A DNA stretch of 64,000 bases, taken from contig NC_090185.1 of assembly GCF_024679245.1 (NCBI RefSeq), positions 26,910,926 through 26,974,925 on the forward strand, written 5' to 3'. The notes below the pieces were generated by a model, which saw nothing but the letters and a program-made list of their open reading frames with translations, had not been told where the DNA came from and ran no database searches. Made by a program: the position numbers and the translations under genes. Position 1 is the first letter of the stretch; every line of letters begins with the position of its first letter. Positions 1-11,822 of this stretch are shown piece after piece. This stretch comes from Pseudorasbora parva (taxonomy: Eukaryota; Chordata; Actinopteri; Cypriniformes; Gobionidae).

Positions 1-3000
1 TGTAGCTGCAAAAGTGTACCTTGGTCTAACTTCAGCTTGGAGTTGAACATCAGTTTTCTTGAGCTGCTCAAGAGTCATAGTCTCAATTGCCTCTGGGAGA
101 GGAGGTGTAATGGTGGCCTGAACTAGAATGATCAACAGAACAACTTTGAAGTGACATTATAATATCCAAGTAAAGGATAAACAATTCCAAGAAAAAAACA
201 TACCATTGACACTTGCAGCAGCGACAGCAGCAGTGTACAAACTGAGCTCCATGGGCAGACCAACTGCTGTTGGCAAGATACGACGCACTTCAGACGCAAG
301 CAGGGGTTTGGCATACTGAATTGCAATTCCTTCCTGCAAAGCTTTAAGGGCAGCTTTCAATAGTTCACGTGGTTTGGGTCCAGTGGCAATCTGGGAATAG
401 TGTTTATGCAAAACTTAATTCTAATTGTAAAAATTAGTTGTGAAACAGATCTAAAAAAAAAGAAAATATGGTAATGAAAGATGAGACATAAACTACAACA
501 CAATACCGGTATTGCTTCTTCAATGATGGTCTTGTCTATGTTGAAATAAGCCACTTCTTGTCCAAGTAATTTAACATAGGCTGAAGCCAATGGCTGATTG
601 GTTGGCAAGTCCTTCCAGTTTGCGAGCTTGAGTTAAAACATTTTGAGTAGTTATATGCAATTTGTCTATGTATTAAATTACAAAATACACTGGCCATGAA
701 AACTTACTGCTCTCAGTGTGCGCTTGATCTTTGTGATGCGGTCAACACTTTCATCTGCAGCAGGAGATTGCAGAAGAGCCTCCTGGATTCCTTCAGTTCT
801 CACACCGATCTGTTTAAAAAGATCATTTGAGTGAAGACTGAAAATATTTTAAAAACAATGAATCTTTTAAAAAATTAAGAGTCTTGATTGTCCCACCTCA
901 AGAACATCAGCAGCAGCTCCGGCCAGGTAAGCACGTGCTTTAGCTACAACAGCTCTGGGCAGAATGGTGGCACCATCATTGATCATGTAGGCACTACCAG
1001 CAGCTCCAATCATAAGAGGAGCTGCACAGGGACAGAGGTAATAATACATTTAATGCAATTTTATATCAGGACAATTTTAACACATATTAAGAAACACCCA
1101 ACATAGCATTTTTTAGCTTCTAAAAATTGCAAGACTCACTATGATAGATGTCGAGCTGAAGGGCTCTGCTGAAACGGAGGCTAAGCCTGTCCAGCTTGCG
1201 GTTCATGAGCTTAATGGCAACATTAGCTGCACCCGCACTGAAATGGACAATCAGGTTTACCTCTGGCTTGTTCTCATTTGATGAGATAAAATTGAAACAA
1301 TAATATATATATATTTTTTTTCTTACACAGATGCCATATCAGGTGCAGTGATTCTGGTCAAGGACTTGATGTGGGAATAGGCAAAGCTTGCGACATGCAT
1401 GTTAGTCTCAGTCTTCAAAGCACCAGCAAGACTGGAGACGAGAGCCACTGAGGGCTTGGCTTCAAACAGCACAATACAAGCAACCATACGAACTTCAGGG
1501 TGAAGAGCCCTGTCCAACACAAGCTGCAGGGCCAGTGGCTGAACCTGAGGTAGGAAATAAGGTATGTAAAATAAGAATATGTGAATGTTTTTTCCCCCAA
1601 CATATTTATTTACATTTATGTATTCCTACAATGTCTGACACTTACCAGTTTGGGCTCTTTCTTGGCAATGTTCCTCAGGGCCAATATGGCATCAACCTGG
1701 ACTCTAAGAGGCAGAGAAGTAGCTGCAGTTCTCAGTCCAGGTAGGAGTTTCATGATGGGTTTAAGACTAGCAGGGTGACCTGCATTGCCCAGAACTTTCA
1801 GAACCAAAGTGATTTCAGGAATGTCATTCTTGGAAATGGCTTCTGCAGCAATGTCATGGATGGGCTGAGGAGTTTGAGGCACATGGAGTTAGAAAAATAT
1901 TAAAGATGAAGTCCCTGACATAAGTTTAGGAGGGCTTGAGGTGTTTACCCTGAGGAGCTCAGCAGGGCACGTGGGAACTGCTACGCAGTGTTTGGCAATC
2001 ATGGAACCGTATCCAAGCATGATGACTTCACGCAGAGCTGGGATTGTGGCAATTTTCTCATGGCTAGCCAAACTCTGTTTAGCAAAATACAGATAATTTC
2101 ATAATAAAGATTAAATTATTAATTTGATTTAGGTACGATTTTGAGTATAGTAAGATGTACCCACAGCTATCAACTGAATGGTGTCCAAATCAGCAGTGAC
2201 CATTTGTAGAGCAACCACAAGAGCCTGAATGAACTCAGGAATGGTAAGTTCACCAGCCAGGAACTTCTCCTTGATGAATTTTACAATGGCTGATGTGCCA
2301 ACAGCAGGAAGAGCATCCAGAAGCCAGCGCCTAACAGATTCGTTGTCAAAAATATATTCATAATAAAACAAAATGCCCTGTAACTATATTCCAATTAACT
2401 TATTGCTTATAAATTTTACCTGTAAACTGGTTTGTCCTTAAACTGAGTCCAGATAGCCTCAATATTCTCAATGGTAGCAACACGCAGAAGCTGTACGAGC
2501 TCAACAAACTTAAGTGGAGCATCTTCATGGACCATGGCCACATTGTTTTCAACCAAGTGCTGTAGGACCTCGATAATCTAGAAAGAGTAAAGGCAATGCT
2601 CCATTAACATCTTCATTTTAAAACAAGGGTTTTGACTTGGAGATTTTAAAGATTTTTGGTAATGAATTATACCTGGGCTTGAGCATCACTGATCTTCAAG
2701 AGTTGAATGGGGGTCTGAAGAATCTCAGTTGCAAACTCATACTGCAGGGATCCACGGGCCAAGTAATCAGCTTTGATTGGAACAATTGGGGTCTTCTCAA
2801 TCTCAACAAAAACCAAGGATTGTCTGAAAGAAATAATTATTTTTTTAGTTTTAATTTAAATTTTTATGAAAAATCTTTGGAATATTATTTCATAATTCTA
2901 AGAGAAATCTCATTGAGTATCTATCATACTTTGCTTCCATCTGGGCAGCCCCATGGATCTCATTGAAGGGTGAAAACTGATGTACTTCCTCAACTGTTGC

Positions 3001-4263
3001 TTCAGCGATCAATACACCGGCAGCAGCTGGTTTCATGATGTAGTTGTAAGCTGCAGTTTCAATCAGACTCTTGTCCGACTGTTGAGATAAAGGTATATGA
3101 CCATTTGACTCTTTTCATTGTCATTATATTGTACATATCAACATTTTTCTCAGTCTTCTTCATTACCTCTGTGCATTCAGCACACTTCTCAGTGTATGCC
3201 AAGCCGATATCCTTTATGATTCTCTCATGGCAGTGGCTCAGATCCTTAGACTTGGTGACAATAATGTGATTTTCCTTTGGATCCTCACTGATGACATAGT
3301 GGGTCCTGCACACTCCCTGAACTCCAGCCTTGAAGGAAAAGGTATTCATTAGTAAAAAATTCAAAATAATGTGATTACAAAATTCAAAATAGGTCACAAA
3401 CATACTAGGATCCATTTATTACCTCTTGCAGTTCATAGATGTTCTGGGTCTTCTTGAGGTTGAGCTGAAGGATGTTGAGGATTCCTCTGTGCAGGTTCAG
3501 TACAGTAGGGGAGACTCCTGCAGGGGCGAATACCTTTCCAACCACACCATTAGCATACTCAAACTTGATGGGAATCTGAAGCTGAGCAGCCAGAGCTGAG
3601 GTGAGTTTAGTGGCAGGAACAAATGGATCCGTGGGCCAAATGCCAGCATACTCGTGGAGTAGAGGATCCATGAGCTGTAAGGGAACATTTGAACTTTAAG
3701 GAAATTGTTCCTTTCAAAAGCCTGTGCTTGCTTACATATTTTTTTTTCTCTCTGTGTTAAACATCTACAATGTTTACAGTTCTTAATGGTCATTACCTTC
3801 ATCAGGAAGGTGTTTTCTGTCACGGCACTGAGGTGAACCTTGCTGCTGACTTTTATACCTGCTCTAGCCAAACCTTCTTGAGGAAGACCACCCAACAGCA
3901 GAGCCTCATACTTGTACACATAGGTCTTATCAAGGGCAAACTCAGGAACTGAAAAGTGTACAGTATTTGTATTTGAGTCACTTGTTAGGGTCATTACTTT
4001 TAAGAAATGATGCAATCTAAATTACCAATTTAAAACTCATTTTCCAAATCATATTACTTACCAAGGTTGATCTGTTGACTCGCTGAAAGAAATAGAAAGA
4101 AACAGAATACATATTCTTTGACATTTTTTCCCCCAGATGCAATAGTTTATAATTTTCTAAACAAGTTTTTCTAAATAGATAAATAGAGAGACGAAAAAAA
4201 TATATAAATATATTTTGACTTACCCACAAGGGCTACTGTCAAGGCAAGCACAACAGCTCTCAT
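1..4263 (-). CDS. vtg: Vitellogenin type I, copy 1 (5' part, exons 1-18)
   Basis: Secreted egg-yolk precursor made in liver, carrying lipid and phosphate to the oocyte. The ATG at 4263 starts a signal peptide [13 protein letters not shown]. Exons in transcript order: 4224-4263, 4062-4082, 3797-3948, 3423-3674, 3167-3328, 2930-3078, 2673-2823, 2420-2577, 2165-2330, 1949-2074, 1646-1864, 1327-1544, 1140-1237, 897-1021, 708-809, 507-626, 204-390, 20-122. All have AG acceptors and GT donors and exactly the same exon lengths as the other copies. They encode about 849 residues: the lipovitellin I N-sheet, the helical domain and the start of the open-sheet (DUF1943) region. No frame break is visible. 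The rest, including phosvitin and lipovitellin II, lies beyond the left edge, so this is an edge truncation and not a pseudogene. Exon 4 is almost identical to copies 2 and 3. Seen: frame and splice sites. Known: the family's role. Which numbered vtg paralog it is cannot be said. Confidence 0.95.
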
Positions 4264-4529
4264 TGCTGATGGTTTGTGAAGAGCTCCTCAGAGAAACATA
4301 CCTTTTATAGTAGTTTATTGCTGACCAAGTATTATTTTTTTAAATTAATTATTAACTTTTAATGTGTATCAAATTGTATAAGACTTCTGTCAACTTATTT
4401 GAACATAAATATCAGTAGAGGTTAGGTTACCCTGGCCTGTCATGCCATTCTTCAGACCAATGTCCACAGTGAAATCATTCAGATCATTTGTCTTTTATAT
4501 TCAAAAAGGCAATTATTCTATCATATCTA

Positions 4530-4563
<34 letters not shown>

Positions 4564-4720
4564 CTTAAGCAACAACATTAGAGTTATGTATAAATAGCTA
4601 TGGAGTATATTTAGAAAACATTCAATATTATTATACATTTTATAAAAATAATTTTTGTTAACAGCCTTGACTTGGAGGCAAATTTTAGCTATCAGTTTTG
4701 GGTTAGGTTACCCTGGCCCT
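4264..4720 (-). promoter_or_regulatory. Promoter of vitellogenin copy 1
   Basis: Transcription runs leftward. TATAAA lies at 4309-4304, about 40 bases before the ATG, which predicts a 5' UTR of only some 15 bases. An HNF1-like site (GTTAATAATTAA on the minus strand) is at 4345-4356. Two copies of an imperfect 3-spaced inverted repeat lie at 4419-4433 (AGGTTAGGTTACCCT) and 4700-4714 (GGGTTAGGTTACCCT), 281 bases apart. They match the estrogen response element plan AGGTCAnnnTGACCT with two to three mismatches. The same set recurs before the other three copies. Vitellogenin genes are known to be induced by estradiol in liver, so the assignment is reasonable, but receptor binding is inferred. Confidence 0.7.
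4530..4562. repeat. (AAT)n microsatellite
   Basis: About eleven uninterrupted AAT units between the two promoter boxes of copy 1. The homologous promoters of copies 2 and 3 do not have this run. Confidence 0.95.
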
Positions 4721-5674
4721 AAGTCTTAAACTTGTTAAAGTCCATATTAGTTTATTCATTTTATCGAAAGACTGATTAAATATCATTGGATGAACTTTGG
4801 AACTAGACATAAAGAGATTTGTTAATGCAAGTAATTTTTGTAAAACACATGAAGAAAAAATGAAAACCAACAAAGGAAAACTTCAAAGTATTGAATAGTA
4901 GACTGCATTGAGCATGCCACTTCATATTTAAAGGTCAATGGTGATAGAACCCTGGAAAAGTAGATTCAGTATGATTCAAATGTTAAATTATTTTTTTTTT
5001 ACCGTAAATACAATATTCCATTTTTTGTTTTCTAGTGAAATCTAGATAGTGATAAACCAACTGTAGTACAGAACTTTTACATAAAAAAGGTCTCCAACTT
5101 ACTGTGATTTTTTTCTTCCAACTTTTAAATCAACCACTGAATATTTTCTTTCAACTTCTGTTTTCTATTTTAATCAGCTAGTTAAATAAAATCCTATTAT
5201 TTCAGGTTGTGGATGATTTTGCTGACATAAGTTCCTTTGAAAAATAAAAAACAAAAAGAAGAATTATTTTATTTAACATTCAGTATTATAGTTATGTATA
5301 GAAAATATATTATAATACAAATGTAAAATTTGTAAAATGAAATCTATGAAGGGAACATAATTAAAATGAGAAAAAAAGCCTTAATTTTTATCCAAATACA
5401 GATTAATATTGTAACAGATATTGGCTCTGCTACACACCCACAATTACAGCATTTCGCTTCGTCTCATTACAATTAAAGGCCTTGTTTTAGCAATGTTTTT
5501 CTATTAAAGGCTTCTGATTAAATTAACCTACTCTTAGATACACTATATATTATAGCCATTAAACACCTAACTTCATAGTGGCGCTCCAAAATGAAACAGA
5601 ACTACCCAGCCAAATTAAGTCCAATGTTATTTACAAACTATTGTTATTAAAAGGCTCCTTTTGCAGTTGCTTTC
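4721..5674 (-). other. Duplicated 5' flank of copy 1
   Basis: Non-coding, AT-rich. It aligns with 20021-20876 upstream of copy 2, including a nearly identical stretch at 5591-5670 versus 20780-20863. It therefore belongs to the ancestral duplicated unit. The alignment stops abruptly at 5674, where a solo LTR begins. No gene is seen. Confidence 0.75.
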
Positions 5675-6176
5675 TGTAACGAGGAGTCCACAGGTTGAGG
5701 ATCCATTTGCAGCTTTATTTAACAGACAATAGAGACAACAATCAGGCAGAGGTGAATCACTAATAACAGGAATAAACAGGGGAAAGCAGAGGCGTAGTCA
5801 CAGGACAGGCAGGTGGTAAAGGCAGGCAGCAAACAAAGTCAACAGAATCCAGTAAAACAGCACAGGTAAATAGGCAGGCAGCAAGGGGTCACAACCAGAA
5901 GATCATTCCGGAGTCATACACAAGCGATCCCTGAACCGGGACAAATGCTCAGAGTCGTCAGCAGTAGCATAACAAAACTTTGCAGTAAATGGCAGTGTGA
6001 ACATGGTTTATATAGACTGAGGTGATGAGGCTAATGGCACACAGGTGTAAACAATGATAGCTGATGAGTCAGGGCAAATGATTATGAGTAATTAAGTCTG
6101 GAGTGGAGATAAATATTCAGGTGAGGGGGCCCTCTGGTGGCGATCGCAGGGAGCCACAAAGGCTTGATTTGTGACG
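5675..6176 (-). mobile_element. Solo LTR (Gypsy-like), minus orientation
   Basis: Non-coding 0.5-kb block with LTR anatomy when read on the minus strand: a TATATAAA box at about 6014-6007, an AATAAA signal at 5719-5714, and ends resembling TGT...ACA (plus-strand TGTAAC at 5675 and GTGACG at 6171-6176). It breaks the copy-1 5' flank exactly where homology with copy 2 ends. No clean target duplication was found. It contains a CTCF-like core at 6129-6140. The family is not identified. Confidence 0.55.
6129..6140 (-). promoter_or_regulatory. CTCF-like core motif in LTR
   Basis: The minus strand reads CCACCAGAGGGC, the 12-base core of the CTCF consensus CCASYAGRKGGCRS. The two flanking consensus positions are not both satisfied. 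Sequence match only; occupancy is unknown. Confidence 0.35.
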
Positions 6177-6355
6177 AAGGAGTGGCTTCATAAGAAGCAT
6201 TTCAAGGTCCTGGAGTGGCCTCGCCAGTCTCCAGATCTCAACTCCATAGAAAATCTTTGAAAGTCCGGGTTGTCAAGCGTGAGCCCCAAAACATCACTTC
6301 TCTAGAGGATATCTGCATGGAGGAATGGGCCAAACTACCAGCAACAGTGGTACAA
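6177..6355 (+). pseudogene. Tc1-like transposase C-terminal remnant
   Basis: Translation of the plus strand gives a decayed DD34E transposase end: a block like [15 protein letters not shown] (the usual WPxxSPDLNPIENLW with the catalytic Glu region) followed by stops. Only about 60 codons survive. The fragment ends in the (ACCT)n tract. Inferred from the motif alone. Confidence 0.7.
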
Positions 6356-6455
6356 AACCTACCTACCTACCTACCTACCTACCTACCTACCTACCTACCT
6401 ACCTACCTACCTACCTACCTACCTACCTATCTACCTATCTATCTATCTATCTATC
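6356..6455. repeat. (ACCT)n/(ATCT)n microsatellite
   Basis: About 18 ACCT units followed by ATCT units. The plus-strand YLPT repeat reading frame here is an artefact of the tetranucleotide. Confidence 0.97.
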
Positions 6456-7072
6456 CATGTATGAACAGTAGGTGTCACTAATGTACCAGGAGGTGAATGC
6501 CATGAAGAAGTGAATGCTAGAATGTTGTAATACAAGTGTATATCTCAATGTTGCATTCTCATAAGTTAATTACTGTGAAATACCCAGCTACACAGACAGT
6601 TTCTTTGGTTTGCTTCTGTGGGTCGACATACCAATACCTCACATTTGGGTTGTCCACATCTCCCTGTATCAGCAAAATTTTGTAATAAAAGAAAGAACTT
6701 ATGCAACACTATTTTTCAATACCATCCTCCCTTCCCATGCCCACCACATTGCACTACAGGATTCAGAAACATAAATAAAATGGGGCTAATTAAAATAAAT
6801 ACAGAGAAAAACAACAATAAAAAATAAATAACAATATAATAAAAATAACAACAAGCAGTAGCTTCAGATTAAATATGCAAATTTAATGGACTGTATATAT
6901 TTATTCCTTTGACATTGACAAAATCACAGGTTGGGCGTGATTAGTCAGCACAAAAGACGGTTCCAGATATAGTATCTCCAATAAGAAGTAGTAGGAGTAT
7001 ATTCAAATGATCGTGCTCCCCCCTCTTATATCCCCCTGAGACGAGAGATTTATGCAATTTATTTCTGGAAAA

Positions 7073-7119
7073 ATTCCTCTCGTGACGCAAATTGACGATA
7101 TTTGCTTCACGAGAGGAAT
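7073..7119. repeat. Hairpin, 20-bp stem and 7-base loop
   Basis: The left arm 7073-7092 and right arm 7100-7119 are reverse complements with one mismatch, around a 7-base loop TGACGAT. The arms include CCTCTCGTGA. It could be the core of a foldback or MITE, or a chance palindrome retained from one. No flanking target duplication was identified. Confidence 0.85.
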
Positions 7120-7557
7120 GATTGCCCAGAGGCTAAAGACTACAGCCAGCAGAGGGAGCCATTTCCGTATGTTTTCAACTTGTGCATGGGGAATGGAGAT
7201 CACACTTACAGGACAGCTCAGCTACAGGAATTAATTTAAACGGATGCTAAGCAATGTAAGCGTTTTAACTTCTCAAATTAATTTCTATGAAAGTTAAGCT
7301 TCCAAAGGCATGAACTGAAAACGCGTTGTTAATGTATGCCGCCAATGTGATCACGATTACCTCAGCTCTCATCACGAGAGCTCATCACCTCATTTATGAC
7401 GTTAAATGTAATCTGACTCCTAATCTGAGTCTGCTGTGAAACTCACGCGGCAACTTGATCGTTATATTGAACAGACACGTTCAGTATTTAATTGTAGGAA
7501 CTCAGTCTCTGTAATCCAGTAGAGGTGGCTTTGGGAATGGCCTCACAGGGCAGCGAA

Positions 7558-7576
7558 GCATTCTGGGAATTGTAGT
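7558..7576 (-). promoter_or_regulatory. ZNF143/STAF-like motif
   Basis: The minus strand reads ACTACAATTCCCAGAATGC, a very close match to the well-known vertebrate ZNF143 (STAF SBS1) promoter motif ACTACAATTCCCAGmATGC. There is no gene start nearby, so it may be repeat-borne. Confidence 0.45.
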
Positions 7577-7896
7577 CTTTCATCCCCATGAGACAAATAC
7601 ATTTTCTGTCTTTTCTCAGTCTAGAAAGCACTAAATTAAAAAATAATTTCACATTTCTAGAACATAAATGACCGAGTTTAAATACAGATTCATCTTCCCA
7701 GCGCTGAAGTACCCCTTTAAGAACAAGTCTTCTAAGTCTAAGAACAAGAACAAATTCAATTGTTATAAGCCCCGTTTACACCAAAATTACCCGGAACATT
7801 TTGTACCAGGAACTTTTTTTAAGGAACTCATGAACTTTCCTGTCTTGTCAACATGAGCGCGGCGCGCGCTGTCATGTCATGTAAGGATGCATCCTT

Positions 7897-8625
7897 AAAG
7901 GTTTTGGCATTTCAAAGTCTTTTTAAGGTTATTTTGTGCAGCATTATGTATTTGTTTGAGGAGGCTGTCGAATTAGCCTCAGTTGAGTGTATTTACCATT
8001 TCAGTCCCATGTGCAATGCAGCACACAGTCACCGAACGAGTCATTGATTGATGATTTAAAACTCCAGACTAGTTTTCTTGCATGCGTCCGTTTTAACGCA
8101 CCTCAACTATCGTACAGTATCGTGACAGTTTTGATCTTACAGTGTGACATGGCTTACAGCACTGATTATGTTTGTACAGCCTGGCATGGAACAATCGTGA
8201 AGGACTATAATAAATCTAAAAGTGTGCACCCGGGTTAAGTTTTGTTGCGGCCGCAACAAAGTTAGTTAGTTTTTTTTTGGCACAAAAAATAAATTAATAC
8301 ATTCAAATCTTAACCTGGCTAAAGATAAATTGCAATGATTAAAAAAAAGTGACAATAAATTATGACAGAATTATATTTTTGGTTGAACTATCCCTTTGGT
8401 TTAAGATTTATTTTAATCATAATTATGCAGACCTAGCTTCAAGGTTGTATTGCTATTAACATTATTTAAATGTAGTTTTTTATTGCAGGTGCAGTCAGTT
8501 GAAACAACGCCAGTCCCAGCAACACACTTCCAACACTGATCACCAGAGGACACTCCAATCCAGACTGTCATTCTATCATAAACTACATTACCCATTATCC
8601 TTTGCCCGGACTCATTAAAGCTGAC
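7897..8625. repeat. Dispersed repeat, copy A
   Basis: Long colinear similarity with 45151-46080 in this window, for example the shared stretches around 7920-8100 and 8540-8610. Copy B carries an additional TGTCAC-starting stretch at 45971-46003 absent here. No protein-coding capacity is seen. It is probably a non-autonomous transposon or part of one, class unknown. Confidence 0.75.
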
Positions 8626-8715
8626 GGAATGACGCAATTGGTCACGAGACACACGACAGCCAATGCTGTCAAAGCTGACCTGACGTTTCTTCTGGTGGCA
8701 ATATTTGATATGTAT

Positions 8716-9198
8716 TCATCTTTGGCGGATGGATTTTAGCGTCACTGATCTCTTTTGGGGATTTTCTTCACACAAATCAATTTGGCCTCGGAACACTTGG
8801 AACACTTGGTTTCGAACATCTTGGTTTTGGGGGAGACAACCAGGGGCCGACGTAGAAAGCGGAGGTGGCCTTGTGTTAGCCACAGCCCCTGAAGCTTGGG
8901 AAGTGACTAAAAGCTGAGGTGGAACATAAGAAGCCTGGGTCTGTGCTCCAAGCGGAGGCATCCTCATGCTAGGGTCTGCTGTAGTCCCCAGCTGGGGAAA
9001 AAGGTTAGCGGTAGCTGGAGAGAAAGGACAGGGGAAAGTTGTCCAGGCCCACAAATCTAACGGAGGCAGCCTCATGTCAGGAGCCATGGGCCACAAACAA
9101 TGGAGAGGATTTGAGATGGTAACTACAGGTTGTGCCTGCCCTGCTAGGGGAGGCAGCCTCACGCTAGAGCAACTTTTTTGGTCACGCCCCCCTTTCAA
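8716..9198 (-). other. Degenerate proline-rich tandem-repeat ORF (uncertain)
   Basis: A 160-codon open frame on the minus strand. The motif RLPPL, RLPPL, RMPPL, RPPPL recurs at residues 14, 43, 79 and 110, a period of roughly 30 residues (about 90-108 bases). On the DNA level the unit contains CGGAGGCAGCCTCATG-like blocks. There is no recognised domain, signal peptide or splice context. It may be a decayed minisatellite or part of a transposon. It is not claimed as a gene. Confidence 0.3.
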
Positions 9199-10295
9199 CC
9201 TATGAAATAATGTGGCGCCCCCAAATCAATTTAATTTCACAACAAAACAAAAAAATCTTGCAAATGTTTAATTTCAATGAAAAAAAGAAACATTTTAAAC
9301 ATTTTGAAATTACAATTGTGTTGCTGCTAAAACTGATCAGGCATGGAGCGCACATATGCTTTAACTGTCTTTGTTAGAGATTTTTTTTACTTATATGCCT
9401 ACTTTTATAATGGCTATTATTGATCACACATAAACTGACATTTAACATAAGAGACTGGGTTATGTTTATGTCATATTTATAGTGATAATCATATATATGC
9501 ACACTTATTGCCTGAACCACATATTAATGTTTAATACTTTTGATGGCACATTCGGACGGGACTAAAATCACAGAGAACCTCTGTATTCCTGTAATTACTA
9601 TAATTACTCTACCCCCACGTCCCCATGTTAATCTAATCCCATCCGACTAGGGCTTAAGTCTATGTTTAAATTCATGCCACTAGCAGACAGAGTATTATAA
9701 GTCTGTGTTTAAAAAAAAAAATAGTCATAGTGTTTTTAAGTCTGTGTTTTAAAAAAATGGTCACATTATTATAGTTCTGTGTTGTAAAAAATGTTATTTT
9801 TTTTTAATATATTTTCAATATTATGCCTTAAAGGTCAAATAGTCAAAATTGATGGGGTCTTTTTATTTATTTAGAAAAATAAATGTTAGCATGTTATTTC
9901 ACCCATACTGATGTCTAGAGAGAAAGCCATTATACCTGTCACTTTAGGTGGGATAAAGTCCTGCTCAGATGTGCTGCTTTCTGTCTAAACAAAAAAAGAT
10001 TAACAATTTCTGCAACAATGCGTTTAATTACCCACCAAATTGGTACCAACAAATGTACATCTGCGTTGGACAAGATTTTTAGACCTACCTTCCTGAATAC
10101 ATGAAAGTGCTAAAAATATTAAATAAAAGTCATAGAAAGGATAAAAAACAAAACAAAAACAAAAAAGTATTTTGTGAGGATTTTGATATTGTGTATTTAG
10201 AATACATTCAGGGTCTGTTATTTTCATGTTTGAAAGAAACTTGTTTCCCATATAAATTTTCCTATGTGTAATACAAAAACTTTGAAGCTCAATAT
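9199..10295. other. AT-rich spacer, nothing recognised
   Basis: Contains homopolymer runs and no plausible reading frame. Only the first 40 bases (GCCCCC...TTTCAACC) look weakly like a segment at 51130-51170. Confidence 0.5.
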
Positions 10296-10510
10296 CTCAA
10301 CTTCTCAGAACACAGAGAGAACCTTATAATTCCAAGGGGGTTAGAGCTGCTAGGCAGGAGGTCAAGAGGAAGACCAAAGAGGAGGTTTATGGATGTAGTG
10401 AAGGAGGACATGAAGGTAGTTAGTCTGAGAGAAGAGGATAGAACTGGATGGAGGCAGATGAGTTGCTGTGGCGACCCCTTCAGGGAAAAGCCGAAAGAAG
10501 AAGAAGATAG
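10296..10510 (+). mobile_element. LINE 3' end (ORF2 tail remnant)
   Basis: The plus-strand translation matches the arginine-rich tail common to fish non-LTR ORF2 proteins: RGRPKRRFMDVVKEDMK, then REEDRTGWRQM and a CGDP-like block, followed by the usual GCCGAAAGAAGAAGAAGA end. It is heavily 5' truncated. The clade was not determined. Confidence 0.7.
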
Positions 10511-11409
10511 TGATTCAGGAATATAAATCAATGTATAATAAATGTCAGCATTATCAAGAGGTGCTTCTATTTTTTATTGTTAATCTTCATCCTCCTTCGC
10601 TCCTACTAAAAGTGAAATGTGCTCTGCAAGAGTTACGGTTGTTGGATGCAGCAGAGAAGAGAAGGGCTGCTGGGCGGGCTGGAGCGGCCTCGTGGGAGCA
10701 TGGAGAGGGCTCTGGGAAGCCTGGTGCCACAACAGGACACTGGGCTGGGACTGTAAGAGGTTCGGCCCAAAATTCGATCAGCCAATGGTCCTCCATTGGC
10801 CCAGGTGTGGTGGCCGCCAGCTTGGCCGAAGATTTAGGGTGAATCTCAGAATCATGTAGGGTGAATCTCAGGGAACTTCCATCAGAGTCAGATCATCACA
10901 TGAGGCAAATGGTGGCAGGTGTCCAAAACCTCCTCCACATAGTCCTCTAGACACCTGCCACCCTGGAAGTTAAACTCGATACCTCCATCCCGAAGACCAT
11001 CTCTCTCTCCAGGGGCCACATTGATGGAGGCCATTTCCATCTCTCAATACCTCTTTGGAAGTCTTGGTGGTTGGGTCCAGTCTTCTGTTACGGTTTTGGA
11101 TGCAGCAGAGGAATGGAGATCCAAGACTTCCAAAACAATACTGAATTATTCAAAATAGACTTGAAACAGAGCATCGAACTTAACATAACGTAAGACCAAA
11201 CAAGGAAGGAATGAACGTGAGGGAACTAAATACAAACAAATGAAATAACATAAGGGGAACAAGTGGCACAGATAAAAAGACACAGCTGAACAGAACTAGA
11301 CTAACGAGGGGACCGAAAAGTGGCGGGAAACAGAACAAAGGAACATATGATCAAACTCAAACCAGGAAATACATGAGAAACATAACAACAGAAACACAGA
11401 TATGTAACA
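10511..11409 (-). mobile_element. Broken LTR retrotransposon (LTR plus gag start)
   Basis: TGTTACGG at 11086 and GTAACA at about 11404-11409 bound an LTR-like block of about 0.32 kb. To its left, the minus strand opens a short gag-like frame at about 11041-10890 (MEMASINVAPGERDG..., then LEDYVEEVLDTCHHLPHV) before a stop. A second, truncated copy of the LTR edge (GTTACGGTTGTTGGATGCAG) sits at 10631, suggesting a collapsed element with most of its interior lost. LTR and gag identity are inferred from layout and motif feel. Confidence 0.4.
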
Positions 11410-11728
11410 GCAAGCACCAACAAATGAAGACAATGGCTTTGTGCGCAGTGTGACATTCTTGTTCAAGTTCATGGCTCTTGGACTTCAAGAAATCTGTTAA
11501 ATGATGTTAGAACTTTATTCAGGAATTTCCCAGGAAATTTCCCAAGATGCATTTTTTTACGAATGTAGAACATTTTTTTCTGAATTACAGTCAGTAATAA
11601 AAATCAAACACAAATAACAAGCACACAAATATAAAGGGACAGAGAAATAAAAAGGTAGATGCAGCATTGTTTGAGATTTAAAAGAGAAGTCATCTATTTC
11701 AGGTGGTTCAACATACAAGACTGTATAG
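11410..11728. other. Spacer, nothing recognised
   Basis: AT-rich sequence between the broken LTR element and the hAT-like end. No coding potential is evident. Confidence 0.5.
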
Positions 11729-11822
11729 CAGGGGTCCCCAATCTCGGTCCTGGAGGGCCACTGTCCTGCAGAGTTTAGCTCCAGCCCCAATCAAACACAC
11801 CTGAAAAAGCTAATCAATGCCT
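11729..11822 (+). mobile_element. hAT-like terminal fragment
   Basis: Begins CAGGGGTCCCCAA and continues with TCCTGGAGGGCCACTGTCCT and CAATCAAACACACCTGA, a very common teleost hAT non-autonomous end. Only one end is present here. Confidence 0.6.

Larger units (their letters stand above)
6456..7849. other. Intergenic spacer, no gene seen
   Basis: A-rich, non-coding. Notable points inside are a long hairpin at 7073-7119, a smaller perfect stem at 7364-7382 (AGCTCTC/GAGAGCT), and a ZNF143-like motif at 7558-7576. No convincing reading frame or transposon ends were recognised. Confidence 0.6.

Noticed and set aside
1..4263. Copy 1 as a truncated pseudogene
   Set aside because: All 18 visible exons are open with normal splice sites; it is cut only by the window edge.
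6215..6481. ORF with repeated YLPT
   Set aside because: Product of the (ACCT)n microsatellite behind a transposase remnant.
10587..10859. Overlapping ORFs on both strands near 10.6-10.9 kb as genes
   Set aside because: GC-rich repeat remnants with no domain, no splice context and conflicting strands.
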